A stretch of 64,000 bases of DNA from the NCBI RefSeq assembly GCF_900114375.1, contig NZ_FOSV01000011.1, positions 103,485 to 167,484 on the forward strand, written 5' to 3'. The notes beneath the pieces are model-generated. The model was not told where the DNA came from, searched no databases, and saw nothing but the letters and a program-made list of their open reading frames with translations. Numbering within the stretch: position 1 is the stretch's first letter; each line of letters starts with the position of its first letter. This stretch comes from Methylorubrum salsuginis (GTDB taxonomy: Bacteria; Pseudomonadota; Alphaproteobacteria; Rhizobiales; Beijerinckiaceae). This document shows, piece after piece, positions 32,581 to 47,556 of the stretch. The position numbers were made by a program, and so were the translations under genes.

Positions 32581-33084
32581 TCAGGATTTGGAAAAGCGGG
32601 CGGCGAGCCGCGCGGCCACGGCCGGCGGCACGAAGGGCGTGACGTCGCCGCCCATCGCGGCGATCTGGCGGACCAGGGTGGCGGTGATCGGCCGCACGCC
32701 GGTGGAAGCGGGCAGGAACACGGTCTGAACCTCGGGCGCCATGGCGCCGTTCATGCCGGCGAGCTGCATCTCGTAATCGAGGTCGGTGCCGTCGCGCAGG
32801 CCCCGGATGAACAGGCTGGCGCCGCAGCGCCGCGCCGCCGACACGGCGAGGTCGTCGAAGGTGACGACCTCCAGCTCAGTGCTCTCGGCATCGGCCAGCG
32901 GCCCGCAGGTCTCGCGCAGCAGGCTCGCGCGCTCCTCGGCCGAGAACAGGGGGGCCTTGCCCGGATGCACGCCGATGGCTAGCACCAGCCGCGGCACGAG
33001 GCGACAGGCTTGCCGGACCACGTCGAGGTGGCCGTTGGTGACCGGATCGAACGATCCGGCATAGAGCGCGGTGCGGGTCGTCAC
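32581..33084 (-). CDS. coaD: Phosphopantetheine adenylyltransferase
   Basis: A 167-residue nucleotidyltransferase with the CoaD motifs [11 protein letters not shown] (ATP site), [14 protein letters not shown] and the C-terminal P-I-T-A-T-L-V-R. It transfers AMP to 4'-phosphopantetheine, the penultimate step of coenzyme A synthesis. The start is a GTG at 33084. One usual segment reads [10 protein letters not shown] where most CoaD have ISSTxVRE, a small local change in the C-terminal helix start. Confidence 0.93.
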   Translation of the reverse strand: MTTRTALYAGSFDPVTNGHLDVVRQACRLVPRLVLAIGVHPGKAPLFSAEERASLLRETCGPLADAESTELEVVTFDDLAVSAARRCGASLFIRGLRDGTDLDYEMQLAGMNGAMAPEVQTVFLPASTGVRPITATLVRQIAAMGGDVTPFVPPAVAARLAARFSKS

Positions 33085-33139
33085 GGGAAGGGGCCTAGAG
33101 CATTTTGGCCGCGAACGGAACCGCCGGGTAGCCGGAGCT

Positions 33140-34438
33140 TCAGACCGAGACCGGCAGGGCCGCCTGCTCGCCGATGCCGAACACCCGCTTGTAGCGGGCG
33201 ACTTCCGCCGCCGGCCCCTGCGCCTTGCTCGGATTGTCCGAGAGCTTCACCGCCGGACGGCCGTTGGCCGAGACGACCTTGCAGACCACCGAGATCGGAT
33301 CGAGCCGCCCGTCCGGCACCAGCCCGCGAAAATCGTTGGTGAGCCGCGTGCCCCAACCGTAGCCGATCCGCATCCGTCCGTGGAAATGGGCGTGGATGCG
33401 CTCGATCTCCTCGATATCGAGCCCATCGGAGAAGATCGCGAGTTTTTCGCGCGGGTCGCAGCCTCGGGCGCGCCAGAACGCCAGCGCCTCCTCGCCCCCT
33501 TCGATCGGATCCTTCGAATCGATGCGGATGCCGGTCCAGGCGGTGAGCCAGTCGGGGGCGTTTTCGAGGAAGCCGGTGGTGCCGTAGGTGTCGGGCAGGA
33601 CGACCAGCAGATTGCCCTCGTAATCCTGCTGCCAGTCGGCCAGCACCGCGTAGGGCGCGGCGGCCAGGGCCGCGTCGTCGTCGCCGGCCAAGGCTGCGTA
33701 CACCATCGGCAGTTCGTGGGCGTTGGTGCCGACCGCCTCGACCTCCCGGCGCTGGGCGATGAGGCAGTTCGAGGTGCCGAGAAAGCTTTTGGGCCCCAAC
33801 CCCTCGCTCATCGCCTGCACGCACCAGTCCTGCCACAGGAATCCGTGGCGCCGCCGCGTGCCGAAATCCGCGATGGAAAGGTCGGGCAGGCGCTTCAACC
33901 GCTCGATCTTCTCCCAGACGCGGGTCATGGCGCGGGCATAGAGGACCTGCAGCTCGAATCGCCCCATGTCCCGCAGAACCGCCCGCGAGCGCAGCTCGTT
34001 GAGGATCGCGAGGGCCGGCACCTCCCACAGAGTGGTCTCGACCCAGGGGCCGTGGAAGGTGAGCGCCACCTGTCCGTCGCGGGTCTCCAGTTCGTAATCG
34101 GGCAGGCGGAACGCCTCGAACCACGCCATGAAGTCGGAGGAGAGGATCTGACGCTTGCCGTAGAAGGTGTTGCCCCTGAGCCAAGTCGACTCGCCGCGGC
34201 TGAGGCGGAGCGTGCGGGCATGGTCGAGCTGCTCGCGCAATTCCCCGAGATCGATCTCGTCGCCGACGCGCACCTGGACCGAGCGGTTCTGGATGGCGAA
34301 GCTCGCCCGGACGTCGCGGTGACGGCGGAAGATCATCTGGGCCATCAGGAGCTTGTAGAAATCCGTGTCGAGCAGCGAGCGGACGATCGGATCGATGCGG
34401 AAATTGTGATTGTAGACCCGTGTCGCGAGGTCGGTCAT
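33140..34438 (-). CDS. pncB: Nicotinate phosphoribosyltransferase
   Basis: A 432-residue enzyme of NAD salvage. It shows the PncB pattern: [20 protein letters not shown], the phosphorylatable His region T-N-A-H-E-L-P-M-V, and a C-terminal phosphate loop region F-S-D-G-L-D and G-W-G-T-R-L-T-N-D. It joins nicotinate to PRPP with ATP hydrolysis in the cytosol. The ATG at 34438 was chosen from alignment-type start [11 protein letters not shown]; longer readings are Arg/Pro-rich and unlikely. Confidence 0.93.
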   Translation of the reverse strand: MTDLATRVYNHNFRIDPIVRSLLDTDFYKLLMAQMIFRRHRDVRASFAIQNRSVQVRVGDEIDLGELREQLDHARTLRLSRGESTWLRGNTFYGKRQILSSDFMAWFEAFRLPDYELETRDGQVALTFHGPWVETTLWEVPALAILNELRSRAVLRDMGRFELQVLYARAMTRVWEKIERLKRLPDLSIADFGTRRRHGFLWQDWCVQAMSEGLGPKSFLGTSNCLIAQRREVEAVGTNAHELPMVYAALAGDDDAALAAAPYAVLADWQQDYEGNLLVVLPDTYGTTGFLENAPDWLTAWTGIRIDSKDPIEGGEEALAFWRARGCDPREKLAIFSDGLDIEEIERIHAHFHGRMRIGYGWGTRLTNDFRGLVPDGRLDPISVVCKVVSANGRPAVKLSDNPSKAQGPAAEVARYKRVFGIGEQAALPVSV

Positions 34439-34651
34439 CGGCCTGGACGTTTCCTTCGGTGCGAGCGGCCAAGCTTGGGCCGGATCGCCGCCGCGATCAA
34501 CGGCCGTCCCCCCGCCATTCCGGGACGCCGCAGCCGAACCCGGCAGCCACGACTGGCCGCGACAGTTGGTACAGCGTCGCATCACGGATGGATTCCGGGT
34601 TCCGCTCCGCGGCACAGAAATGGCGGTCGTCGCGTTCTGAAAACACGAAAA

Positions 34652-34675
34652 CGCCCCCGCCGAGCGGCGGGGGCG
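34652..34675 (-). terminator. Intrinsic terminator after the stress-protein gene
   Basis: An 11-bp GC stem (CGCCCCCGCCG / CGGCGGGGGCG). On the minus strand it is followed by GTTTTCGTG, giving the T-rich tail expected for the gene at 34698-35201. Confidence 0.75.
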
Positions 34676-34697
34676 CTTCAGGAAACGTCCGGAAAGA

Positions 34698-35201
34698 TCA
34701 GGCGAGGTTGACCTTCTTGGTCTCGGTCTTGGGGCTCTCGCCGGTCAGCGTGGCCTTCACGTAGCCGTAGAGGTGGACCATCGTCGAGGACGGGCTGTCC
34801 CAGTATTCGCCCTGCTCGGGATGGATGCGGATCAGCCCGACCTCGGGATCGTTCTTGCCGTTGGGGAACCACGTCTTGAGGCTCTCCTGCCATTTCGCGT
34901 CGATCAGCGCCTGATCGCGGATCACCTCGGCCTTGCCGGCGATCGAGACGTAGGTCTGGCTCGACGGGTCCGAATAGGCGAGGTTCACCTGATTGTCGCG
35001 GCTGATCTCGGCGGTCTTCGGCGAGTGCAGCTTGGTGAAGAACCAGATGTCGCCGTTCTCGTCGATATCGTTGTTCCACATCGGGCGGCTGTTGAGCGTG
35101 CCGTCCTGGTCGGCGGTGGTCAGCATCGCGACCTTGACGTCCTTGGTCAGCTCGAAGAGCTTCTTCGCGCCCTCGTGGTCGCGATGGTTGCCCTGGTGCA
35201 T
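34698..35201 (-). CDS. General stress protein 26-like pyridoxamine 5'-phosphate oxidase-fold protein
   Basis: A 167-residue split-barrel flavin-binding protein. Typical segments are V-A-M-L-T-T, S-R-P-M-W, D-I-W-F-F-T, K-T-A-E-I, V-N-L-A-Y and Y-V-S-I-A-G-K-A. They match the general stress protein 26 group of PNPOx-fold proteins, which bind FMN or FAD. No substrate is known for most. The gene stands alone with its own terminator. It may belong to the general stress response, but I see no clear EcfG-type promoter. Confidence 0.82.
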   Translation of the reverse strand: MHQGNHRDHEGAKKLFELTKDVKVAMLTTADQDGTLNSRPMWNNDIDENGDIWFFTKLHSPKTAEISRDNQVNLAYSDPSSQTYVSIAGKAEVIRDQALIDAKWQESLKTWFPNGKNDPEVGLIRIHPEQGEYWDSPSSTMVHLYGYVKATLTGESPKTETKKVNLA

Positions 35202-35336
35202 GGGGGGCCTTCTCCAACTCAGACAATCAGATACGCTTCGAGACGGCGCGGGCGTCGCGCGGTCCCGGCGATTGCCTCGACAACGAGCGAGGCCGATGTT
35301 GGTTCAGGGCCATTGGTGCGGGGGAGGACCACGCGG

Positions 35337-35609
35337 ATGAGGCTTGCGGCGGCGGCGCTCGCCCTGGCGATGCTGGCGGGACCGGCCGGCGCCGAGGTGC
35401 GCTTCGGCCCCGGCGTGCGCATCGGCGGACACGATTTTTCCAACCGGCGCTACGGCAGCGTCCATATCGAGCGGGTGAAGCGGCTGCGCGGGCCCCTCGG
35501 CTGCCGCCATGTCCGCCGCGGTTTCTATCGGCGCGGCGACGGCTCGGTCGTGCGCGGGCCGATGGAGGAATGCAACCTGATCGCCATCCCGCCGGGACGA
35601 CGGCGCTGA
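35337..35609 (+). CDS. Small exported basic protein
   Basis: A 90-residue protein with a signal peptide (M-R-L-A-A-A-A-L-A-L-A-M-L-A-G-P-A-G-A, about 19 residues). The mature, Arg/Gly-rich part has Cys in G-C-R-H and E-C-N-L. The family is not recognised. Two Cys could form one disulfide in the periplasm. It is divergent from the stress-protein gene and 39 bases upstream of mrp. Confidence 0.55.
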   Translation: MRLAAAALALAMLAGPAGAEVRFGPGVRIGGHDFSNRRYGSVHIERVKRLRGPLGCRHVRRGFYRRGDGSVVRGPMEECNLIAIPPGRRR

Positions 35610-35648
35610 TCGCGTCTTCGGGCTGGTGTTTCCGGCAAGCGCGGTTAG

Positions 35649-36809
35649 ATGGACCCAAGGTCCCCAAATCCGCTCGATGGAGCTTTCCCCTTGGCCATCA
35701 CCCGCGACGACGTGCTGAAGGCGCTCTCGACCGTCACGGTCGATCGCGACGGCACCACGCTGCCCGGCTCCGGCCGCCTGTCGCAGGTGGTGATCGATGC
35801 GGGCAACCGGGTGATGTTCTCGATCTCGGTCGATCCGAGCGAGGCCGAGCGGTTCGAGCCGGTGCGCCGCGAGGCCGAAGGTCGGGTGCTCGGCCTTCCC
35901 GGCGTGTCGAGCGTGCTGGCGAGCCTCACCTCCGAGCGCGGGCCCAACGCTCCCGGACCGAATGCGACGGGTCCCGGCGCCGCCCCGGTGCCGCCGCGCC
36001 AGGGCAATTCGCTGCCGGGCGTGCGCCACATCGTGGCGGTCGCCTCGGGCAAGGGCGGCGTCGGCAAGTCCACCACCGCCTGCAACCTCGCGCTGGCGCT
36101 CCGCGCGCAGGGCCTCAAGGTCGGCCTGTTGGATGCCGACATCTACGGTCCCTCCGTGCCCAAGCTCCTGGGGTTGTCGGGCAAGCCGCGGGTGATCGAG
36201 GGTCGGGTGCTGGAGCCGATGGAGGCCTACGGCCTCAAGGCCATGTCGATCGGATTCCTGATCGAGCCGGAATCCGCGATGATCTGGCGCGGGCCGATGG
36301 TGCAGTCGGCCATCACCCAGATGCTGCGCGACGTGGCCTGGGGCGACCTCGACGTACTCGTGGTCGACATGCCGCCGGGCACGGGCGACGCGCAACTCAC
36401 CATGGCCCAGGCGACGCCGCTCTCGGGCGCCGTGATCGTCTCGACGCCGCAGGATCTCGCCCTGATCGATGCGCGCCGCGGCGTGACGATGTTCCGCAAG
36501 GTTTCGGTGCCGATTCTCGGCGTGATCGAGAACATGGCGACCTTCATCTGCCCCCATTGCGGCACGGCCTCCGCGATCTTCGGCCATGGCGGCGCCCGCC
36601 AGGAGGCCGAGCGGCTCGAAGTGCCCTTCCTCGGCGAGATCCCGCTCACCATGGCGATCCGCGAAACCTCGGATGCCGGCCGTCCCGTGGTCGCGACCGA
36701 TCCGGACGGGCCGCAGGCCAAGGTCTATCGCGCCATCGCCGACAAGCTCTGGGGCAACCTCAACGGCGCGCCCGCGGGCCGGGCGGCGCCCAAGATCGTC
36801 ATCGAGTGA
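35649..36809 (+). CDS. mrp: Mrp/NBP35-type iron-sulfur carrier ATPase
   Basis: A 386-residue protein. Residues about 15-95 are a DUF59/MIP18-like domain and the rest is a deviant-Walker P-loop ATPase: V-A-S-G-K-G-G-V-G-K-S-T-T, L-L-D-A-D-I-Y-G-P-S-V-P, V-D-M-P-P-G-T-G-D. The C-P-H-C pair needed for the bridging 4Fe-4S cluster is present in F-I-C-P-H-C-G. It delivers Fe-S clusters to apo-proteins in the cytosol. mobA starts five bases after the stop codon. Confidence 0.92.
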   Translation: MDPRSPNPLDGAFPLAITRDDVLKALSTVTVDRDGTTLPGSGRLSQVVIDAGNRVMFSISVDPSEAERFEPVRREAEGRVLGLPGVSSVLASLTSERGPNAPGPNATGPGAAPVPPRQGNSLPGVRHIVAVASGKGGVGKSTTACNLALALRAQGLKVGLLDADIYGPSVPKLLGLSGKPRVIEGRVLEPMEAYGLKAMSIGFLIEPESAMIWRGPMVQSAITQMLRDVAWGDLDVLVVDMPPGTGDAQLTMAQATPLSGAVIVSTPQDLALIDARRGVTMFRKVSVPILGVIENMATFICPHCGTASAIFGHGGARQEAERLEVPFLGEIPLTMAIRETSDAGRPVVATDPDGPQAKVYRAIADKLWGNLNGAPAGRAAPKIVIE

Positions 36810-36813
36810 TCCT

Positions 36814-37413
36814 TTGGCGATTCTCGGCCTGATCCTGGCCGGCGGCCTGTCGCGGCGCATGGGCGGCGGCGACAAGCCGCTCAAGATCCTGGCCGGCCGC
36901 ACTTTGCTGGAGCGCGTCGCCGAGCGGCTTCGGCCCCAATGCGGGGGCCGACTGGCGCTCAGCGCCAACGGCGATCCGGAGCGGTTCCGCGCGGTCTTCG
37001 CCGGCCCGGTCCTGCCCGACACGGTGCCGGACAATCCCGGCCCGCTGGCCGGCCTCCTCGCCGGGCTCGACGCCGCGGCGGAGATCGGCCTCACCCACGT
37101 TGCCAGCGTGCCGGGCGACGCACCGTTCCTGCCCACCGATTTCGTCGCGCGCCTGTCCGCTGCCGGAGAGAAGCCGATCGCGCTCGCGGCCTCGGGCGAG
37201 CGGCGCCACTTCACCTCCGCGCTCTGGCCTGTGTCTCTGCGCCACGATCTGCGGGCGTGGCTGACGGTGGGCGAGCGCCGCGTCGGCGGGTTCATCGAGC
37301 GCCACGGGGCGGATGTCGTCTCCTGGCCGGTCGCGCCGATCGACCCGTTCTTGAACCTCAACGCGCCGGAGGATCTGGCGGCGGCGGAGGTTCTTTTGGC
37401 GCAGACGCCCTGA
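36814..37413 (+). CDS. mobA: Molybdenum cofactor guanylyltransferase
   Basis: A 199-residue nucleotidyltransferase with the MobA start L-I-L-A-G-G-L-S-R-R-M-G-G-G-D-K-P-L, the GTP-binding loop of the family, plus D-N-P-G-P-L-A-G-L-L-A-G-L and the V-P-G-D-A-P-F-L-P metal site. It attaches GMP to molybdopterin. The best start is a TTG at 36814, immediately behind mrp. Mrp supplies Fe-S clusters, and many molybdoenzymes also need them, which may explain the pairing. Confidence 0.88.
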   Translation: MAILGLILAGGLSRRMGGGDKPLKILAGRTLLERVAERLRPQCGGRLALSANGDPERFRAVFAGPVLPDTVPDNPGPLAGLLAGLDAAAEIGLTHVASVPGDAPFLPTDFVARLSAAGEKPIALAASGERRHFTSALWPVSLRHDLRAWLTVGERRVGGFIERHGADVVSWPVAPIDPFLNLNAPEDLAAAEVLLAQTP

Positions 37414-37527
37414 GCCTTCCGCAAAGCGGGGATCGCGGGCGCGCCGCTGTTGTGTGCAAGCCCCGCACTTCATATTTAAGTAACTGAAACGACGGCCTTT
37501 GAAGGCGATGGCCGGTCCCACCCCATC

Positions 37528-37637
37528 CCTCGTCCCGAGGTGTTGCGCAGCAGCCTCGAAGGAGGGCTCCAGGGAACGTTGAAAGTTCTGGAGCCCTCCT
37601 TCGAGGCTGAGCTGACGCTCAGCACCTCGGGATGAGG
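37528..37637. repeat. Large imperfect palindrome between mobA and gyrA
   Basis: Arms of about 45-50 bases (37528-37572 and 37588-37637) face each other across about 15 bases. The inner part (GCCTCGAAGGAGGGCTCCAG and its reverse complement) is perfect. The outer part carries small differences (GTCCCGAGGTG/CACCTCGGGAT). It looks like a dispersed palindromic intergenic repeat of this genus. It could fold into a strong RNA hairpin ending the mrp-mobA transcript. Confidence 0.75.
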
Positions 37638-37740
37638 TCGTGGATGGGAAATCTGGGCACGGGCGTTCCGTGCCGGGTCATCTCCCCGCTCGTCGGCCCT
37701 CCGGCCGCGGGCGATCGTACGAAAAGCTGAGAGAGCGACG

Positions 37741-40488
<2,748 letters not shown>

Positions 40489-40493
40489 CGATG

Positions 40494-40516
40494 ACGGCGC
40501 AGGGCTTCTGCGCCGT
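40494..40516 (+). terminator. Hairpin after gyrA
   Basis: A perfect 9-bp stem ACGGCGCAG / CTGCGCCGT with a GGCTT loop, starting six bases after the gyrA stop. No T-run follows, so termination may need Rho or the next palindrome. Confidence 0.5.
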
Positions 40517-40525
40517 AAGACTAGA

Positions 40526-40571
40526 GCATCGGTCCGAAAGGTGGTCGCCGGCTTTCGGAAAAAACCGATGC
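40526..40571. repeat. Short palindromic intergenic repeat
   Basis: GCATCGGTCCGAAAG (40526-40540) faces CTTTCGG...ACCGATGC (40552-40571). The shape (AGAGCATC-GG, CCGAAAG, CTTTCGG, CCGATGC) matches a dispersed repeat type common in intergenic DNA of Rhizobiales. Confidence 0.6.
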
Positions 40572-40712
40572 GGCACAAGAGCCTAGCCCATCGTCTTGGA
40601 TCCGATATCCAGGATGATGCGCTAATCGTGCCGGATCAGCCGCATTCCCCCTCTCCCCGCACGGCGGGGCGAGGGGATGCGCGTCACTCCGAAGCGATCG
40701 ACCTGAAGCGCT

Positions 40713-41108
40713 TCAAGACTCGCGCAGGCCCGCGGCTTCCTCCAGCCACGTCAGAATTTCCGGCGCGCGCCAGGGCTTGGGCATGAAGGTCGCGGTGACG
40801 CGCAGGTCGCTCGGCTGGTCGCCCGCGTCGCCCGAGGTCAGAAGCATGCGGATGCGCGGCCACGTCACGCCGATGATGCGCGCCAGTTCGAAGCCGCCGA
40901 TCGTGCCCGGCGTGCGGACATCGGAAAACACCACGTCGATCCGGTCGCCGCGCTGGCGCAGGATCTCAAGCGCGCGCTCGGCCGTCTCGGCCTCGATCAC
41001 CTCGAAGCCCTTCTCCTCGAGGAGTTCGGCCGCGAGGTAGCGCTCGTCGGGCTCATCCTCGACGACGAGAATGACGGGCTTGCGGCCCGTGGGTCGTGCG
41101 TCACTCAT
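40713..41108 (-). CDS. Single-domain response regulator
   Basis: A 131-residue stand-alone receiver domain. The acidic pair is V-V-E-D-E-P, the phospho-acceptor Asp lies in V-V-F-S-D-V, the switch Ser/Thr in L-L-T-S-G-D-A, and the Lys in M-P-K-P-W. No output domain follows, so it probably works as a phosphate relay or by protein contact. It has no adjacent kinase; the hybrid HWE kinase in this window is 32 kb away. Confidence 0.85.
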   Translation of the reverse strand: MSDARPTGRKPVILVVEDEPDERYLAAELLEEKGFEVIEAETAERALEILRQRGDRIDVVFSDVRTPGTIGGFELARIIGVTWPRIRMLLTSGDAGDQPSDLRVTATFMPKPWRAPEILTWLEEAAGLRES

Positions 41109-41478
41109 GGCCCTGGCACAGTTGCGAGCCCGAACCGGGGAATGCGGGCCTCAAGCCCACGCGAGACGATAAACCCCGATCAAGTCTCTGGCACTGAGAC
41201 ACGATAGGTCGGCGCGCGCAAAGGTCTGTCATTCCACGGCAACAGCGGGCGAATTTGTTGCAGCTGCACACGGCGCCCATGCGGTTTTCGCGGGTGCCTG
41301 CGGCGATTGCCCGCGCCGTGCGCAGGTCTTCCGGCGAGTCGTGAAGCCGGACCAAAGGTCAAGCCTGCGCCCGGAATAAAATCCGCATTTTCAACAGGGA
41401 GGATGGAGCTTGAGCGGTTGACCCGATGCGGCTCCGGCGTGTTCACTCTTTGTTCTAGAGTCTCAACCCGTCTGGCCC
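41109..41478. other. Intergenic region upstream of the imuA operon
   Basis: About 370 bases between divergent genes. It contains the LexA box listed separately and, presumably, the promoters of the response regulator (leftward) and imuA (rightward). I see no gene. Confidence 0.5.
41441..41455 (+). promoter_or_regulatory. LexA (SOS) box, GTTC-N7-GTTC
   Basis: GTTC (41441-41444), seven bases, GTTC (41452-41455): a perfect match to the alphaproteobacterial LexA direct-repeat operator, upstream of imuA-imuB-dnaE2. It predicts DNA-damage induction of the operon. Confidence 0.8.
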
Positions 41479-42549
41479 ATGCCCCCTCCCCGCCTTGCCG
41501 AATTGCCGGACTCCCAGGCCGCCGAGGCCCGGCAGGAGCCGAATGTGGCGCGGGTCCCCTCCCCCTTGTGGGGAGGGGTTCGGGGTGGGGGTGGTGCAGA
41601 AGGCACCGCTTCGTTCGATCCTGCACCACCCCCACCTCCTACCTCCTCCCCACCCAGATCAGGCCTGCCTGATCTGGGCAAGCAAGGTACAGATCTCGGG
41701 CAAGCCCAAGATCTGGGGGGAGGAGAAGCGCCTCATCTTGTTCGCCTGTGGGGGCCTCAACCTAGTGGCTCTGCTCCCACGAGCCCGAAACAAGTCCGCC
41801 ATCCCCCGGCAAATACAAAAAATATCCTGGCCGAACTGCGCCGGCTCGCCGAGCCGACGCCCCGCACGGACCGCGCGGTGCTGCCGTTCGGGGCGCCTGG
41901 CCTCGATCAGGCCCTGCCGGGGGGCGGGTTGGCGCTCGGCGCACTGCACCAGATCCACGAAGGCGGCCCACGGGGGCGCTACGCGGCGTCCGCCGTGCTC
42001 TTCGCGGGCGGCATCCTGGCCCGGCTCGACGGGCCGGTGCTGTGGTGCCTGCACAGCCGCGACCTGTTCGCCCCGGCCCTCGCCCGCGTCGGCCTGCATC
42101 CCGACCGGGTGGTCTATTGCGAGACGTGGCGCGACGCCGAGGTGCTGCCCGCCATGGAAGAGGGCCTGCGCCATCGCGGGCTCGCGGGCGTCGTTGGCGA
42201 GTTGACCCGCATGGGGCTCACGCCCTCGCGCCGGCTCCAGCTCGCCGCCGAGGGCTCGGGCGTGACGGCCTTCGTGCTGCACCGGGTCTGCGGCGGCGAG
42301 GCGGCCGAGCCCGAGCCGTCCGCCGCCCGCACCCGCTGGCGGGTGAGCCCGGCCCCGTCCGACATGGACACGAATCGTCACCTCGGCCGCCCGCGATGGC
42401 GGCTCGACCTGCAGCGCTGCCGCGGCGGGGCGCCGGGCTCGTGGATCGTGGAGGCCTGCGATGCGCAGGGTCGTCTCGCTGTGCCTCGTCTCCTGGCCAA
42501 CCGACCGGCTGCGCCGGAGCGCGCCCTCCGCCGTGCCGCCTTCCGATGA
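41479..42549 (+). CDS. imuA: ImuA (RecA-like mutasome protein), start uncertain
   Basis: The conserved core runs from about 41821 (N-I-L-A-E-L-R-R-L-A) to the stop at 42549, about 242 residues, the normal ImuA length. It has A-L-P-G-G-G-L-A-L-G-A-L-H-Q as a degenerate P-loop-like start and W-C-L-H-S-R-D-L-F-A-P-A-L in the centre. The reading frame stays open upstream to 41479, but that extension lies in palindromic repeat DNA and is Pro/Gly-rich, so it is probably not translated. No good ATG/GTG lies at the core start. ImuA assists ImuB and DnaE2 in lesion bypass. Confidence 0.75.
   Translation: MPPPRLAELPDSQAAEARQEPNVARVPSPLWGGVRGGGGAEGTASFDPAPPPPPTSSPPRSGLPDLGKQGTDLGQAQDLGGGEAPHLVRLWGPQPSGSAPTSPKQVRHPPANTKNILAELRRLAEPTPRTDRAVLPFGAPGLDQALPGGGLALGALHQIHEGGPRGRYAASAVLFAGGILARLDGPVLWCLHSRDLFAPALARVGLHPDRVVYCETWRDAEVLPAMEEGLRHRGLAGVVGELTRMGLTPSRRLQLAAEGSGVTAFVLHRVCGGEAAEPEPSAARTRWRVSPAPSDMDTNRHLGRPRWRLDLQRCRGGAPGSWIVEACDAQGRLAVPRLLANRPAAPERALRRAAFR
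41556..41652. repeat. Intergenic repeat, copy 1
   Basis: A G-rich arm (GGGTTCGGGGTGGGGGTGGT) and a C-rich arm (ACCACCCCCACCTCCTACCT) form an inverted repeat around a short variable centre. Nearly the same sequence occurs at 44056-44168. A second small palindrome (CCCAGATCAGGC/GCCTGATCTGGG, 41653-41678) follows directly. Confidence 0.7.
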
Positions 42550-43972
42550 GCCGCTGGCGACCGTGCGCCAGGACGGCCCCCGGCGGGTGCTGGCCGGGAT
42601 CGATGCCGCCGCCCGCCGCGCCGGCCTGCGGCCCGGCATGCCCGCGGCGCGGGCCATGGCGATGGTGCCGGGCCTTCACCTCGTGCCCGCCGAGCCGGAG
42701 GCCGACGCGGCGGCGCTGATGCGGCTCGGGCTGTGGTGCCTGCGCTACGCGCCCCTCGTCGCCCTCGATCCGCCCGACGGCCTGCTGATCGACATCGCAG
42801 GCGCCGCTCATCTGATCGGCGGCGAGGCGGCGCTGATCGCCGACCTTTTCGCGCGGCTGGAGCGCACCGGCCTTTGCGCGCGCCTCGCGCTCGCCGACAC
42901 GCCCGGCGGCGCCTGGGCGCTCGCCCGGTTCGGGCCGGGCGGGATCGTGCCGCCGGGCGGCCTGCACGCGGCCCTGTCGCCGCTGCCGGTCGCGGCCTTG
43001 CGCCTGTCGCCGGAGGTCGTCGCGGCTCTCCGCGAGGTCGGCATCGAGCGGGTCGGCGGTCTGACGAGCGCGCCCCGCGCCCCCTTGCGGCGCCGCTTCG
43101 GCCCTGAGCCGCTGCTGCGGCTCGACCGGGCGCTCGGCGCCGAGCCGGAGCCGCTCGCCTTCCTCACCGCCCCCGACGTGCCGCAGGCCGCGGCGCGCTT
43201 CGCCGAGCCGGTCAGTAGCCCGGAGGTGCTGGAACGAATCGTCGCCGAACTCTGTGCCCGGCTGGTGCCCGATCTGGAGCGGACCGGGCTCGGGGCGCGC
43301 CGCCTCGACCTCGTGTTTCGCCGGGTCGATCGCCTCGATCAGGCGATCCGCGTCGGCACCGCGCGGGGTAGCCGCGACGCCGCCCATCTCGCCCGCCTCC
43401 TCACGGAGCGCCTGCCGCGGATCGATCCCGGCTTCGGCATCGAGGAGATGACCCTGACCGCCTCCCGCACCGAGCCCCTGGCCGAGCGCCAGCTCTCGGG
43501 CGCGGTTCTCGGGCAGGGCCCGGCCATCGCCGACCTCGCGACGCTCATCGACACGCTTCGCCTGCGCCTCGGGCCCGAGCGCGTCTACCGGCTCAGCCCC
43601 GTCGAGAGCGACCTGCCCGAGCGCGCGGTGCGCCGCGTCGCCCCCCTTAGCGCCCCCTCGGGCGCGCTCTGGCCCGCCGATCTGCCGCGCCCGGCCCGCC
43701 TCCTCGACGTCCCCGAGCCCGTCACGGCGATGGCCGAGATTCCCGATGCGCCGCCGCTGTTCTTCGTCTGGCGCGGCGCCCGCCACCGGATCGCCCGCGC
43801 CGACGGGCCGGAGCGAATCTTAAGCGAATGGTGGGTCGCCGACGACGAGGCCGACCGGGTGCGCGACTATTACCGGGTCGAGACGGAAGGAGGCGAGCGC
43901 TTCTGGCTGTTTCGCGACGGGCCGATGGAGGCCGAGGGACGCTGGTGGCTGCACGGGCTCGGCGAGGCGTGA
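42461..43972 (+). CDS. imuB: ImuB, catalytically degenerate Y-family polymerase
   Basis: A 503-residue protein with a Y-family fold. Palm-type segments L-L-I-D-I-A-G-A-A-H-L-I-G-G-E and A-D-T-P-G-G-A-W-A-L-A are present, but the acidic catalytic residues of active Y-family polymerases are not conserved. This is typical of ImuB, which serves as a scaffold bridging the beta clamp and DnaE2. Its start overlaps imuA by 89 bases in another frame, so translation is coupled. Length matches the family. Confidence 0.88.
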   Translation: MRRVVSLCLVSWPTDRLRRSAPSAVPPSDEPLATVRQDGPRRVLAGIDAAARRAGLRPGMPAARAMAMVPGLHLVPAEPEADAAALMRLGLWCLRYAPLVALDPPDGLLIDIAGAAHLIGGEAALIADLFARLERTGLCARLALADTPGGAWALARFGPGGIVPPGGLHAALSPLPVAALRLSPEVVAALREVGIERVGGLTSAPRAPLRRRFGPEPLLRLDRALGAEPEPLAFLTAPDVPQAAARFAEPVSSPEVLERIVAELCARLVPDLERTGLGARRLDLVFRRVDRLDQAIRVGTARGSRDAAHLARLLTERLPRIDPGFGIEEMTLTASRTEPLAERQLSGAVLGQGPAIADLATLIDTLRLRLGPERVYRLSPVESDLPERAVRRVAPLSAPSGALWPADLPRPARLLDVPEPVTAMAEIPDAPPLFFVWRGARHRIARADGPERILSEWWVADDEADRVRDYYRVETEGGERFWLFRDGPMEAEGRWWLHGLGEA

Positions 43973-44055
43973 GTTTTTTTGGGTTTTTCGCCGTCAAGCC
44001 TGGTGGCAATGGGGCGGCATCCCGATCGGGCCGTCGGACGAAGCTTGAGCGCGAG

Positions 44056-44168
44056 TCCCCTCTCCCTTGTGGGGAGGGGTTCGGGGTGGGGGTGGTGCCG
44101 GATGGGGCTCAGCGATCCATCCTGAACCACCCCCACCTCCTACCTCCTCCCCATAAGGGGGAGGAGAG
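44056..44168. repeat. Intergenic repeat, copy 2
   Basis: Second copy of the inverted repeat seen at 41556-41652, between imuB and dnaE2: the same G-rich and C-rich arms with a different centre. It sits inside the operon, so the two genes remain linked only if transcription reads through the hairpin. Confidence 0.7.
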
Positions 44169-44204
44169 GCGACACATCCTGTTCACCGAGAGGCGGGGCG
44201 CCCG

Positions 44205-47378
<3,174 letters not shown>

Positions 47379-47556
47379 TCGCGCAGGGCGTGGCCCCATC
47401 GCCACACGCAACTCTTTGCGAAAACGGTCGTGGAAACTGCCTCCCAAACATTCGCTATGCGAAATGGAAGATGTTTTGGTTAATGGGCGATATACTGAAA
47501 TCTCTAAATCGTTAATTGTTCCGGGCACTGGCAATGGACAGTGCAGGGGAACGTAG

